DNA of 64,000 nt. Source: Adiantum capillus-veneris. Lineage: Eukaryota > Streptophyta > Polypodiopsida > Polypodiales > Pteridaceae. Where the stretch lies: contig CM043967.1 of the NCBI GenBank assembly GCA_014529385.2, forward strand, positions 87,719,278 through 87,783,277, written 5' to 3'. Below the pieces are notes generated by a model. That model did no database searches. It saw only the letters and a list, made by a program, of their open reading frames with translations, and had not been told where the DNA came from. The position numbers and the translations under genes are program-made. The stretch's first letter is position 1. Each line of letters starts with the position of its first letter. Positions 1 through 11,656 of this stretch are shown here, piece after piece.

Positions 1-13
1 TAGCAAAGAAGGA

Positions 14-456
14 ATGTTTGGGGATCCTTGGCATATAGATGCTATGAAGACGATGAGCGCACCAGTTTGGTGGAAAGAGTACGGTGGAGAAAAAGTGGAA
101 CTTCAACATGTGGCTGTGAGAGTATTGTCTATTTCCGCTTCGGGGGGTAGCTGTGAAAGAAATTGGTCTTCGTTTGCTTTTGTGCATATTATAAATGAAA
201 TCGATTAAGTCCTAAACGAGCTGCAGATTTGGTTTATGTATTTTGTAACATGCGACTTATGCACAGGCCAGTGAAGTTAGCCACACATGCCACAGAAGAA
301 AGCTTCGGGCGCATTCAAACACACGAAGCAATCACAAATGAGCTCAACTCCGATGATGAATTGGAATGGAGCCCGGATGATATTGATCCAGAATGTTCAG
401 ATGTTAAAGAAATTTATGACATGGTGTTTATGATTGAGGGGATGGATGAGCTATAA
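14..456 (+). pseudogene. hAT-family transposase, C-terminal dimerisation region (fragment, frameshifted)
   Basis: hAT transposases are cut-and-paste enzymes whose C-terminal domain mediates dimerisation. The first ~60 codons show the family signature: a tryptophan-rich start, an LQ..AVRVLS-like helix, then a cluster with cysteine followed by ERNWSSF and a histidine-containing segment. The next conserved block (PKRAADLVYVFCNMRL, from about 213) lies in another frame, so there is a frameshift near 200-212. The remaining part is acidic and ends at a TAA at 454-456. The N-terminal catalytic part lies outside the window or is lost. I see no terminal inverted repeat. The family call is fairly sure from the motif; the fragment cannot be active. 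Confidence 0.8.
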
Positions 457-515
457 AGTTGGTATTGTATTCTCTATCAATTTTGCAATGTGAAAGTTAT
501 GTAGAGTATAGCTTC

Positions 516-520
<5 letters not shown>

Positions 521-567
<47 letters not shown>
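521..567. repeat. (CT)n microsatellite
   Basis: Uninterrupted CT dinucleotide run of about 23 units, followed by a degenerate CT-rich tail to about 600. Reading frames through it (poly Leu-Ser or Arg-Glu) are artefacts. The stretch 600-772 after it holds nothing I can recognise. Confidence 0.95.
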
Positions 568-570
<3 letters not shown>

Positions 571-772
571 CTCTTTCTTTGTCTCCCTTTCTCTCCATCT
601 TGTCCATATCATTGTCAAAAAGAGAGGGAAAAAGAACAAAACTTACACAATTGTAACAACAGCCGACATGTTCATTTTTTGCAATAAATAAAAATTTACA
701 TACCAAAAATAGGTTTTCGTTACAAATCTTGAGATTTAAGATGCAAAAAGAGCTTAGTATTGTGAGGGAGAT

Positions 773-1301
773 TTAAGTTAAATCATGGGTTGCGTCTCCT
801 AAAAGGTCAGATACATGAAATTTTGATTGGCCAAATGAATCGCTTGCACCTACATTGCCCATCTCTTCTTCGTTCACAAGCCCATACTTTGCCTCGTACC
901 ATGCCAACTTTCATTCTAGAACTGCTATACGAGCGTGCAGCATGGCTGGGGTCTCTCCTTGACTTGCCAAATCCACACCTCCGGTTGCAAGCTGCTCAAT
1001 GACTACAATTTCTTCGGGCAAGTATGTATATCCTCTCTTGCGAGGAGGGTCTTCTTGATTACCTTCTCGTGCATGAATCTTCTTGGTTGGGCTTCCTTTG
1101 CCAACACCTCGTGTAGTGGAATGATAGTTCCAATCAACTTTGAGCCGCAATACATAGTAGCAATAGCATTGTTGTACAAAGTAAATTGCCACTTGATTAT
1201 TGTTTGGTGGTGATCTATACACTTGAATAAATCTAGCAAGGATATTTCTTGTGAGGACAGTGTGTTGCAAATCTAAAACCTTCAAGGGAGCGGAAGTTTT
1301 A
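773..1301 (-). pseudogene. Unrecognised minus-strand reading frame, downstream half, cut by element E1
   Basis: Read on the minus strand from the E1 insertion point, one frame stays open from 1301 to a TGA at 911-913, then continues in the same frame to a TAA at 773-775. It encodes about 175 codons with a basic middle (PPRKRGYTYLPEE) and an acidic end (NEEEMGNVG). I do not recognise the family. The matching upstream half is at 16835-17087: with E1 and one target copy removed, the two join in phase. It may be an old gene or part of an older transposon. Stops inside it show it is no longer functional. Confidence 0.5.
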
Positions 1302-1619
1302 TGTTAACCCTCACGGCTCACGCACACCCCATCACCTACGACGGAGGTGTATTATGTATTTGGTAGAGTCAGGTACCGGGCTTGTCGGTCCAATAGAAAA
1401 AGGGTAAGAGTGATCGTCGATGAGAGGCGCACTCTAACTGGGACATTCAAGGGATTAGTTGGCTAAGCATGGGCGCCCAAGTGTGAATGGGGCAAGCCCA
1501 TATAAAAGTCATTCTAAACCTAAAATGTAGTATTCTCTCATTTGTGCAATAGAAGAGTGCTCTTGCTCCATCTCCATCTCCATCTTCTTCTTCTTCACCT
1601 CCTTGTGTGTGTGTGTGTA

Positions 1620-1658
<39 letters not shown>

Positions 1659-1906
1659 GTGTGTGTGTGGGCGATCGAGCATTAGGAAGGCACGACGGCG
1701 GTGAAGCGGTTGAGCGCAGCGTAGCGGCGTCTCCTTCTTCTTCGTGGTGAGGAATCCTCCACGGCAGGAGCATAGAGCGGTGAGTGACACACCATTGCCC
1801 TCTTTTGAGCTTACTAGTTAAGCTAGTTGTGTGCTTGGAGCCGTCTGTGGATCGCACACAGTGTTAGGAAAGTCCCTTGCTTCGACAGTGCGGCAAGGAG
1901 CGCACA
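1302..1906 (+). repeat. E1 5' LTR
   Basis: 605 bp, TG...CA. It holds GT and GA microsatellites (about 1604-1670) and a CATATAAAA TATA-like box near 1499. The 3' partner is 16258-16834. By eye they differ by about 20 substitutions plus length changes in the microsatellite and CCATCT repeats. Confidence 0.9.
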
Positions 1907-1910
1907 TTTT

Positions 1911-1928
1911 TGGCACGGCTGTCGGGGA
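1911..1928 (+). promoter_or_regulatory. E1 primer binding site, tRNA-Asp-like
   Basis: TGGCACGGCTGTCGGGGA begins four bases after the 5' LTR. It matches 14 of 18 bases of TGGCGCCGTTGCCGGGGA, the site complementary to plant tRNA-Asp that is widely used by Tat/Athila elements. The mismatches may be decay or a different tRNA. Confidence 0.65.
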
Positions 1929-2980
1929 ATCGCCCTGCACTAAGCCCAAGAGGCACTTTGTGCTTCTTATATGAGTTGTTTGTAGTAGGAAAGAAGAGGA
2001 ATGAGTTATTTTTCTTCAAGTTGTTAATTTTTCTATTGTCTGCAAGTTCTGTGATTTCTGCATAATCTTGTGTTTTCTGTTTGCACACAGTCTTTGCACA
2101 ATTAGTAGTCGTTAGCTTGTTCGCAGTGAATGAGTAAGTAGGAAGACAATTAGCAATTTCTGTTTGCACACAGTCTATACACAGTTTTCTGTTAAGGTTT
2201 GCCTGCACACAGTCTTTGCACAGTAAGGTAGTGAGAGAGGAAGTAGGTGGACAGTTAGCTAACTGTCAGTAAGCAGTTAGCAGAGTGGTTAACAGATTAG
2301 TTAGTGGTTAGCAGCACTATTAGCAGCATTGTTAGTAAGTAGATAAGGTAGTGAGCTGTGAGCTGTTAACAGAGAGGTTAGGTAGGTGTTGACAGTGTGT
2401 GTGGCCAAGAAAGGGTCACCTAAATGGCACGCGGTCGTCGCCTTTAAAAAATAATAATAATAATAATTTTGTAAAAAATCCGAAAATATTTAAGCGTGAG
2501 TGACTGGGGGGCTACACTAAAATTTTTATCGGGATCATTTCCCCAAGCCCAAGCCTCAGTCCTCAGTCTTATGATATATACTAGACTCACTCTTATATAT
2601 ATACCCTACCCCCTCAAGAAGGAATGAGAGCATGTGGGGCAAATCCTCCACTCTCCTCCCTTCTCTTCCCACTTGCACCCTTAGACTTTCTAATTTGAGC
2701 CTAGTTCCCTACTAGAAATTGACGGTTTTAGGGATTCCGAGGGCATAAAGTGACCAAACGGAGGGCTGTAAAGCATGGCATGTCCCTCTGATCGAGACGC
2801 TCGTTTTGAGCTATCATACGTTCTATTCTATAGATAGGTCAGAAAAAAAAGAACCAAAAAATCAACAAAAAAAAAAGACTTGGGTTGCAAAACACCCAAA
2901 AATACTAGGTGAGCAGCCTTCACGGGCACTCACTGACACTTCTAGGGGATCCAAGTCATATGAACCTACTCTCTAGATGA
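1929..2980 (+). other. E1 leader between primer site and gag, with short internal repeats
   Basis: Non-coding. At 2085-2222 a CACACAGTCTxTxCACAG motif occurs three times. At about 2225-2400 there is a run of variants of GTTAGCAG/GTTAGTAAG, and at 2449-2466 an ATAAT-rich run. No open frame is convincing before the ATG at 2981. Confidence 0.6.
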
Positions 2981-5668
2981 GTGTTAGAGCACGAGCATAT
3001 TGGTAGTGCCTCCAGTTACGTGGGCACCCATTATTCCTCCACCCTAGGTTCTGGACCTTCGGTCGGGACTCAAGGTAGCGCGACCCAAGATCCTCATATC
3101 GCGTCTAGTGATTCTTTCTCTTTCTACGAAGTCATGGAGGGGTATCCTACACCAAACCCTGATAGTTCAAGTCAAGACATGCATGCCATGGGCCCACGGC
3201 CCGGGTCCAGCATGTTTAGCCGCTTAAAAGAGACCCTTAGTAGAGCTACTCGCTCCGAACATGCCGTTAATGAAATAAATGAAGGGAGTGGGGAAGTAAA
3301 TTCGTCATTCATGCCTAAAATAGACCCTATGCTTCTTGAGAGTGTGCATGTGAATGTTCCATCCACTGCTCCTCCTGATCCTTTAGGACTATCTCCCTCT
3401 GAGGTTTTACTACCCGATGGTAGGAGTCTTGCCGAAGTACAAGAGATCGAACGCTCTATGCAAGTAACAAGGGAGAGGGAAATTGAGAACCTACGAAGGC
3501 TAGAACAAAGTTGAGCCCTGAAAGCAAAGGCTCCTATGACAACAATCATGCCAGCTGAGCAACCGAGTGCTCCCAAGGTAGCAATCACGGAGGGGCAAGC
3601 GATGGGGAGCAATAATGCTTCCACTTCGAGGGAAACCTCTAGCACGCCAGGCCTAGATGGATATTCCTAAACAAAAATTGGGAGTATGACCTACAAGCAG
3701 AAGCTTTAATTGATCGGTACATAGGACACACCTATCATGTGGGTTAGATGTTCTACAATCCACATCGGGTGCTACTAGCATAGATGAGCAACAACAGAAA
3801 GTCTGTGATGTCCTCCATAGGATTGTCGAGTTGGAAAGACAGAACACAGGGATCAACATGCCTTCAACAGGCCTAATGAGATTCTTGGATACGGGAAAGG
3901 CCAACCAACCAACCCTATCACAAATGGAGACTCCCTCAGTGAGCCCCATTGATCCTCCATATGTTGTTTCGCCGGGAGCCTTAGTACAATCTGAGCCCAC
4001 AAGTGGCAGCTTTACCTTCCCAGATCTAGCTCATCTTTCTCTTAATGACACTACGGCTACCATGCATATCCGAGTGGTGAGCATGAAAAGAAGTACACCA
4101 TGGAGTTCACTTGTTAATACTGCACCGATGCCTAGTAGCACAGTGCCCCCAACTATACCTACATGTATGTATCAATCATGTGCACCTGTCATACCTCAGC
4201 CTCATGTAGCTCCTACACACCTCCGATTATTCCAAGAGCTTACAATCCACAATGGAATTATCCAAGCTCTTATACAAGTGGAGCCATGCCATTTAATAAT
4301 AACATGCCATATCAAGCACCCCTTATGCCTAGGGCCACGCCTGTAAACTTTGGACCACCGTCTCGTACACCACCATACGAAATATGGGACCCAAGAGCTG
4401 CGTGTATGCCAAGGCCAAGGCCAACTCCCATCATACACCCATTATACCTGCTCAAATAGGAGATTTGGCAGCATTTTCTCAAACTATCGGTCGCTCTATT
4501 GCGAAAAACATGCGAAGTGCACCTGATAGAGAGCCTAGGAGCCAGGCAGTTCAAGTAGCTAAGCTCACACAGAAATTCAGTGGAGACAGAGATGCTAGAA
4601 AGCATATGGAAGTCTTTGAACATGTGTGCGATTCCTTGGAAGAGCACAATGAGCTACATAAGTGTAAGGCTTTGAGTTTGACCCTAAGCGGAAAGGCTGG
4701 AGATTGGTATAGAACCTTAAGAGTAGAAGAGAAAACGATCTACTCTACTCTTAGGAGATTGTTCTTGAAAGAGCACATACGAGAGGGAGTACTGTGGGGT
4801 GTAGCCTCTCAGCTACAGAAAGCCCAACGAGAATAAGGTGAATCCGTAAGAGACTTCATTAGTCACCTAAAGAATTTGAATTTTCGATGCAATCCAAACG
4901 AGCGATTCAACAACAACCAATTGCTCGATAGATTCATTAGGGGACTACGACGACATGAAAGTATCTATAAGGGCCTAGTCATTAGAGGTATCACTACTTG
5001 GGAAGCAGTCCCCATGAATGCAATCCAATTGGAGGATAATTTAATGATTGCAGGAGAAAGAGTGTCTGCCGAGCCGAAGTCTAGTAGCTCGCAAGCGTCC
5101 GAGCATGAGCCAATGAAGATAAAGCCAATCGTGAAAGAGAAAACGATATCTGAGATGACTTTGGCAGATCTCACCAAGGCCATCCAAGAAATCCTTAGGG
5201 GTAATCATGCTCCACAAAACACTCATATGTATCCAAGAAGGGAGCAGCAATGGTGCTCAATTTTCTTGGGCCCACATACTACGAGTGAATGCCCTACTTC
5301 AGAGTAAAGTTTAACGGGACTTGTTACGCGTGTGGTAGGTATGGCCATCAAGCGAAGGATTGCCTAATGCTTAAACGCATCATGGAAAATAGACCGTCTA
5401 TAGCTTGGGTTATCGTGCTCCACAAAACACTCATATGTATCCAAGAAGGGAGCAGCAATGGTGCTCAATTTTCTTGGGCCCACATACTACGAGTGAATGC
5501 CCTACTTCAGAGTAAAGTTTAACGGGACTTGTTACGCGTGTGGTAGGTATGGCCATCAAGCGAAGGATTGCCTAATGCTTAAACGCATCATGGAAAATAG
5601 ACCGTCTATAGCTTGGGCAGACTCACCTCGAGTTCCTACATTGATGCTGATCCGAGCCTATCACAAAT
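2981..5668 (+). pseudogene. E1 gag (N-terminal region, Retrotrans_gag core and CCHC zinc knuckle), decayed
   Basis: Gag packages element RNA. A Ser/Thr/Pro-rich N-terminal part (2981-3514) is followed by broken frames to about 4440. The Retrotrans_gag core runs from about 4450 to 5060 (FSGDRDARKHMEVFEHVCDS ... AGDWYRTL). A frameshift lies near 4440, and a TAA at 4834-4836 interrupts the core in frame. A CCHC knuckle of form CX2CX4HX4C (CYACGRYGHQAKDC) follows twice because of the exact tandem duplication at 5201-5616. Recognisable coding fades at about 5668, where a 1.4-kb non-coding stretch intervenes before gag-like sequence resumes at 7068. Confidence 0.75.
5201..5616. repeat. Exact 208-bp tandem duplication containing the gag zinc knuckle
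   Basis: The segment from CGTGCTCCACAAAACACTC to ATAGCTTGGG occurs twice, 208 bp apart, with no difference that I can see. Because 208 is not a multiple of three, the second copy is out of frame with the first. The identity contrasts with the decay of the rest of E1. Confidence 0.9.
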
Positions 5669-6939
5669 TTTTGTTTATCATATTTTGTTGGGTTTCCTTG
5701 CTTCTAGAGGTTTACAATAAAAGAAAGAGTGAGAACAACCTCTTGGAAAATTTTTTTAAAAAAAATATTTGATAGGAATTTTTTCTTGACTAGTTCACCG
5801 GAGGTGAAAGGTAGAGGGAGATCCTAGTGGTAAAGGGAAGGGAAAATATGTAAATGTGAAAAGAAAAGATATGATGTGGTTGTGGAGCCATGCACCCATG
5901 ATTCAAGGGTCATGAGTGGCTCATATCATCATGGCTTTGGAGCCATATGATGATTCAAACAAATGGAACCCAAGTGGAAGACTTGGTAAAGGAAGGAACC
6001 AGACACATGATTTTGCTGAATTTTTAAAAAATACTTCCACTCCGATCCAACAAAAGTTGTCTTCATCAAAGTTGTAGCTGATGAGCTGGAGATTCTGGCC
6101 ATATTTTTTTAATTTTTGCATCTACGGTCTAGGAGATATGGCCAAAATGGCGGACGCCAGTTTTTTCAACTGTGGTGGAGACCACCCCCTCTACCTTTAC
6201 ACACACACACACCCTTCCTTTTCCACATTGAGACCTTCTCTAAAAATCAGCCATTAGTCTTCTCACCCTCCTCTCCTTCCTTCTCTCTCTCAAGCTCAAA
6301 AACCCATCAAAATTCCTCTTCTAATCACCTCTCAAGTCATGCTTAATCTTGTTGTAATTCATAAGTTCTCATTCAACCCCTTTCTATTATTACTAGATAT
6401 GTATTGATTTTATGTAGATTCTTTACATTTTAAAATAAGGAAGCTCTTGGACTCAAGCTATGGAGGAAGGAGTGAAGACAACACAAGTGATGATGGAGCT
6501 AATTGGTCAACAAATCACTTGGAAGGAGCTTCTTCATTGGTTGAATGTCCCTAATCAAGCTTCATTTGTACAAATTACACTTGGATCTTAACCTCACTCC
6601 TAATCACTCTCTTTCCTATATAAAGAGGCCTTCCCCTTTGTAATTTCAAGCCTCCCTCAGCCCCATTGAGTCTTTGTATTACTCACTATGAGCCCATAAG
6701 CTCATTCATTCACTCTATTCTTGCACATTCTAGAGTGCAAATTGTTTCATGCTAGTAACCTCTCCTCCTCTTACTTATGTTAATTAAGAGAAATCTGTTA
6801 TATGTGTGTGAGAGTGCTTGATGTGATCTTGGCTAATCCTTGAGTGGTTGTTTGGTAATCTACATGACTATTTGTGTTGGGAGTGTTTGAAGTCATCAAT
6901 TCCTTGTACACACACTAAGGTTAATGATTCATTCATAGT

Positions 6940-7013
<74 letters not shown>

Positions 7014-7067
7014 GCGGTCCTAGCCCACGTTTCCAAGACTAGGTGGTGCCCTTATCTCATTTCCCTT
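5669..7067. other. Non-coding 1.4-kb interruption inside E1 gag, LTR-like in places
   Basis: No coding signal. It contains a CCTATATAAAGAGG TATA-like box near 6614 followed by a promoter-like T/C-rich stretch, and a (CT)n tract of about 34 units at 6943-7010. A TGTTGGG typical of an LTR start occurs at 5686. A solo LTR inserted in gag would fit, but I could not find a matching target duplication, so the boundaries are open. Confidence 0.4.
6943..7010. repeat. (CT)n microsatellite
   Basis: Uninterrupted CT run of about 68 bases inside the non-coding interruption of E1 gag. Confidence 0.95.
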
Positions 7068-8396
7068 GTGGCGCAATGGAGTTTGTTTTGGTGTAGAGGC
7101 CGCCATTCCAAATTTCCTTCGTCAATGCCTACCCCACCCATGGAGCAACAGTTGCCATTAAAGCACATGGTCCCTAGAACCCAAAATAAGGTCCAAACCA
7201 CACCGTGGCCACCTCCAGTGCTAGGACCGCAACCCCCTCATCCAAGAGTTACATCTATGAACCAAATAGGTTGCAAGTCATCTAGTACTTATGTAGATTG
7301 CAAAGAGGACATAGACTCTAGTATCACCTATGGAGTCGACATGCTTGAGGAGTGTCCCATGTACTATATGAAAGACCATTGGGGACAAATCAAACCGGTA
7401 TATCAAGCTACTGCGCTAGCAACAAGAGGCCAAAACATTAATAGTTTTGCCAGGAGACCACCTCTTCAGTGCTACGAATGTGGTGGACCACATCGATTAG
7501 CTGAGTGCCCCATTAGAATGCAAAAGAATGTTGCATTAATGCAAACAAGTCAAGGGAGTGCATTGGCAATGCCAATACTCACTTCTAATCGTTGTGGCAT
7601 AGATCATTTGATCGCACAGTGTCCTAACAATCCAAACGCACCGAAAATCACACCATTGAACTTAATAGAGATTTTTGATGGGACACCACCAACTATAAAC
7701 ATAGCACTAGTGAATGCACTCACACGGTCGATGCTCCAAAAGCAAAATTACATCCTCGAAGAGAGAGATGCTGCATCCATTGGCCGAGTGAGAAAGAAGA
7801 AAACACGAAGAAAGAAATCCCTTAATGCTTCTAGCTCAAAACCTAGTTCAAAGACTAACATAGGGACAGGAGAGGATCCCGTGTATATGAATGACCCTGA
7901 GGATGACTCGGATTCGATAGAGACCACGGAGACCAAAAATGTTACTACAAAGGAAAAAGCCAGTGAGGAGGATCACGAGAGGGAATTACGACGAACACCA
8001 AAAGAGTAGTCAAAGTTAAACCACCCAGTTGCGAACCCCCAAGATAAGCCACAAGAGACAAAAAATGACGATTGCAAGAGAAATATTGGAACCTATCCAA
8101 ACCCAACAGTGGAAATTGAATGAGTCCAACAATTGAGGGGTTTGGTGGAAGAAACTCAACGAAAATTAGAACCTGAACCCAAACATATCCAGATGTCAGA
8201 CACAGTGTTTCCCACACAAGTTCAACCTCACAAGAACTACAGGCCGTTAGCTATACCTAGTATCATTCGGGAAGAGAGTGAGGGTAGGACATCTGAAAGT
8301 GGATACACACCTTTCCTACTAGAGAGAATGTTTGGTGAGGGAATGCCCGACCCCCTTGAGGAAGTGGAGATTCCATCTTCACCATTCTCTTGTTAG
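7068..8396 (+). pseudogene. E1 gag C-terminal part with further zinc knuckles
   Basis: The frame 7068-8009 is Pro-rich at first, then has a knuckle of the plant retroelement form CX2CX3HX4C (CYECGGPHRLAEC). A second, partial knuckle follows (CGIDHLIAQC, lacking the first cysteine pair). The next part is a lysine/arginine-rich segment (RKKKTRRKK) and an acidic tail. After the stop at 8009, sequence of similar character continues in another frame to a TAG at 8394-8396. The position between the gag core and protease fits nucleocapsid and linker. The true start codon is unknown because the upstream interruption hides it. Confidence 0.6.
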
Positions 8397-8414
8397 GGTC
8401 CTACGTCCCACAAG

Positions 8415-9497
8415 ATGCCATTAAATGTTGCCAAGCTGATGGATTTCATGTCCTCAAAAATACGTACGACTATCATATCTAAGTTATACGGAGATCCAAA
8501 ATTATTCCTAGCACTGCGAGCGTTTCTCAATGGAGAATTACAGGCCGGATTACCACAGTTTGCACATATGAACAAACCTGACTCGGTAATGAATAATGAG
8601 GAACATTTAGCACCACCATCTGACCTAGTGGGACATGAATCTGTAATTGAAATACCCGTTAATAAGTTTGGGCAATACTTTGAAGGTGATGAATCTAATG
8701 CTACTCTACCAATCACTACTAAGGGATTAACTGTAAAGGGGGTCCTTGACGGTGGTGTGGGAGTCAGCATGGTGACAAAGAGTTTTTGGGAGTCTATGGG
8801 GAGACCTCACCTTGAAGCCACAAGCGTAGTGGTAAAAATGGATAATGGATCTATTGTTACGCCTATTGGAATGCTAAAGGATCTCAGAATCAAGGTCTTG
8901 GGACACAAGGTAAGGCAGACTTTCATTGTTATGGATTTTTCCAAGAATCCTATGTCATTTGAGATGATCTTAGGGCATCCATTCATGAGGGAAGCAAAAA
9001 TGGTGCATGACTGGTCCAAAAACCACATCTACTTACAGTTCCAAGACTCTGTCTTTCGAGTTGATCTTTTAAGTGGTCGAACGCATCCTCTAGGAAATAA
9101 ATTCATCATTGATAATAGATCAGACACGACAATTCACTCAGATCCATTACAGTATTGTTACACGTGTAACGAAGACACGGATATTGGGGAGAACTCTCCT
9201 TATATGGATATCCTACCCGGAATGGCTGAGTCAGACAATGTCGATTGGGTACACCTAGCGGCAACTATAGATACATGGGGAGCTAGAGGAACAACCTGGG
9301 TAACACCAGATGGGGAAGAGATACCACACATTGCACCAGTAAACATGTTAGGTGTAGCGCATGTAACATCCGATGATAAGAAAGAGAGAGTGAAACTGAT
9401 GATTCCTCAAAGGCTTCAGGCCAATACACATCAGAAACGGAATCTCAGAGAGAAATGGATTCAGAACCTGAGGAAACATCGAGTGAACCAAGTATAA
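8415..9497 (+). CDS. E1 retropepsin (gag-pol aspartic protease)
   Basis: Cleaves the gag-pol polyprotein. The active-site loop is DGGVGVSM (near 8746) in place of DTG/DSG, a variant common in plant Ty3/gypsy proteases. The conserved C-terminal block ILGHPFMREA follows about 75 residues later, the usual spacing. An N-terminal ~100 residues and C-terminal ~120 residues are linkers. The frame overlaps the RT frame by 43 bp (9455-9497) in a different phase, so a frameshift, either programmed or decay, separates protease from RT. Confidence 0.8.
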   Translation: MPLNVAKLMDFMSSKIRTTIISKLYGDPKLFLALRAFLNGELQAGLPQFAHMNKPDSVMNNEEHLAPPSDLVGHESVIEIPVNKFGQYFEGDESNATLPITTKGLTVKGVLDGGVGVSMVTKSFWESMGRPHLEATSVVVKMDNGSIVTPIGMLKDLRIKVLGHKVRQTFIVMDFSKNPMSFEMILGHPFMREAKMVHDWSKNHIYLQFQDSVFRVDLLSGRTHPLGNKFIIDNRSDTTIHSDPLQYCYTCNEDTDIGENSPYMDILPGMAESDNVDWVHLAATIDTWGARGTTWVTPDGEEIPHIAPVNMLGVAHVTSDDKKERVKLMIPQRLQANTHQKRNLREKWIQNLRKHRVNQV

Positions 9498-11656
9498 AAA
9501 CTAAACACTCAAGGCCTAGTACGACCGTCTATGGTAATTTATATGAGAGTGAAGAAGATACAAGCGAAGACCTATCAGGCAAGTCGAGTTCAAACATTTA
9601 CCAAAATCAAAACCTTAACAAGAAACAAAGGTCATATAAGAGACGACGATATCGAGCAAATGTGAGAGCTAGGATAAACAAGGAAAGATCTACTGCAGAA
9701 TGGCTTAGCTATCTAGGGGCATGTGATGCTCATCGAAAGCTAGTAGACAATTGGGGTGAACATCTCCAGAGTGTCATGTGGTGCAGCCCGCGACCCATTG
9801 ACCTCGCTCAATTGGAGGTTACAGAGCCGAAATTGAGTCGAACTATAAGAAGACGTCAAAACCGAGAGTTAGCACAACAACAAAAGGAGGCAAAACTAAA
9901 AGAAAGGTCTCTATCAGGACAAGAGCCTTCTGACTTACATACGGCTCCTGAACATTTTAAATCTTATACCACGGGGGAGCAAAAGGTTGTGTATGCCAAA
10001 GCACAACAAATACCTACGAATGGAAGCAGTGGAGTCTATGATGGTCCAGCGGTAGTTAAAGAGATAGAATTAGTAGAACCAGGTGAGGAGTCTAAACCAG
10101 TCTTTATTGCTCAAGACCTTACCGAAACTGAAGATGCTGTACTTAAGGAGCTCCTCAAGGAATACAAGGATATCTTTGCTTGGACATATCATGACATGAA
10201 GGGCGTTCCAGCTTCTGTGGTGCAACATACAATTCCCATGATCAATATTGCTAAACCCGTCCAGCAACGAACCTATCCAATGAATCCTAAGTACGCCAAA
10301 ATTGTACAAGAGGAGATTGAAAAACTTATCCAATGTGGATTCATATACCCTATTGAGCACTCAGAATGGGTTTCTCCAATAGTCATTGTGCCAAAAAAGA
10401 ATGGGAAACTAAGAGTGTGCGTGGACCTCAAGAAAGTTAATGCAGCCACTAGGAGAGATCATTATCCCTTGCCATATTCAAAACATGTTCTTGAAAGAGT
10501 TGCGGGCAAGGAAGCTTATAGCTTTTTAGATGGGTACTCTAGTTACAATCAAATCACAATTGCATTAGAGGACCAAGCTAAAATTGTTTTTATCACAGAG
10601 TTTGGAGTGTTTGCACTTCGTGTTATGGCTTTTGGCTTAACAAATGCCATTGCTACATTCCAACGAATAATAAACATTGCGTTTAAAGAATTTCTAAGGG
10701 AGTTTTGTGAAGCTTTCCTAGACGACCTTTGTGTTTATTTTTCTTGGGAGAAGCATTTGTTATATCTACGAAAAATATTTGAAAGGTGCAGATTTTATCG
10801 CATCTCATTGAACCCTTTCAAATGCCAATTTTGGGTTAAGCATGGAGTCGTTCTAGGGCATATAGTGTCCAAGAACGGGATATCCACAGATGAGAGTAAG
10901 ATTAAAGCCATTGCCGATTTGCCACCACCTACGAACTATAAAGGAGTTCAAAGATTTATGGGCCATGTTGGTTATTATCGAAGGTTTATTTTAAACTTTG
11001 CCGAGATAGCGCGTCCATTGTACAAGCTTCTTATCGAGTTTCACTGGACGGAAGAATTTCATCAATCTTATGAGTTATTAAAGAAGGCCCTAACAAGTGC
11101 TCCAATGCGAACACCTGATTGGAATGTACCTTTTCATGTGCATATTGATGCATCAAACTTTGCTATTGGGTGCTGGTGTGTTCTAACCCAACCAGGAGAA
11201 CATAAATTGGACTACCCTATTAGCTTTGCAAGTCACCAATTAAATGATGCCGAGATGAACTACACTACTACAGAGCGCGAAGGTCTAGCTATGATTTAAG
11301 CAGTAAAGAAATTTCGCTATTACCTTCTTGCCACCAAGTTTGTGTTTTATGTTGATCATCAAGCATTGCTATATTTGGTAAACAAGCCGTGTTCCACAGG
11401 TCGAATTACACGATGTTTGTTAATTCTTCTTGAGTTTGACTTCACCGTTGTTGTGAGGCCTGGGAGGAAACATGTCATGGCGGATCATTTATCTCGTATC
11501 CCTAATGGCGAAGCTCCTACGGGGGTTGATGATGAATTGCCTGATACTCCTTTGTTCATTGTTGAGACAATGCCTGAATGGAGTGAAAAGATTGTTAACT
11601 TCTTAGTTAATGATTTTCCAGCCAAAGAGCTGCGAAAAGATATAGCTCGAAAATAA
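9455..11656 (+). pseudogene. E1 reverse transcriptase and RNase H (one in-frame stop)
   Basis: A basic linker of ~200 residues precedes the RT, which runs from about 10160 to 10900. Motifs seen: VSPIVIVPKKNGKLRVCVDL, FLDGYSSYNQI, AFGLTNAIATFQR, and the catalytic FLDD (about 10715-10726, the YxDD box). RNase H follows with HIDAS (first Asp), TEREGL (Glu), YVDHQAL (Asp) and MADHLSR (Asp), so its catalytic set is present. A TAA at 11297-11299 interrupts RNase H, where Tyr is expected in MIYAV-type sequences. The frame ends at 11656 by a one-base loss in an A-run, after which integrase continues in another frame. No archaeal-type RNase H follows. Confidence 0.9.

Noticed and set aside
459-706. 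Open frames through CT/GA microsatellites (also near 1509-1857, 6848-7042, 21735-22010, 42721-43044)
   Set aside because: They are long only because the repeat has no stop codons; the translations are Leu-Ser, Arg-Glu, Thr-His or Ser-His runs.
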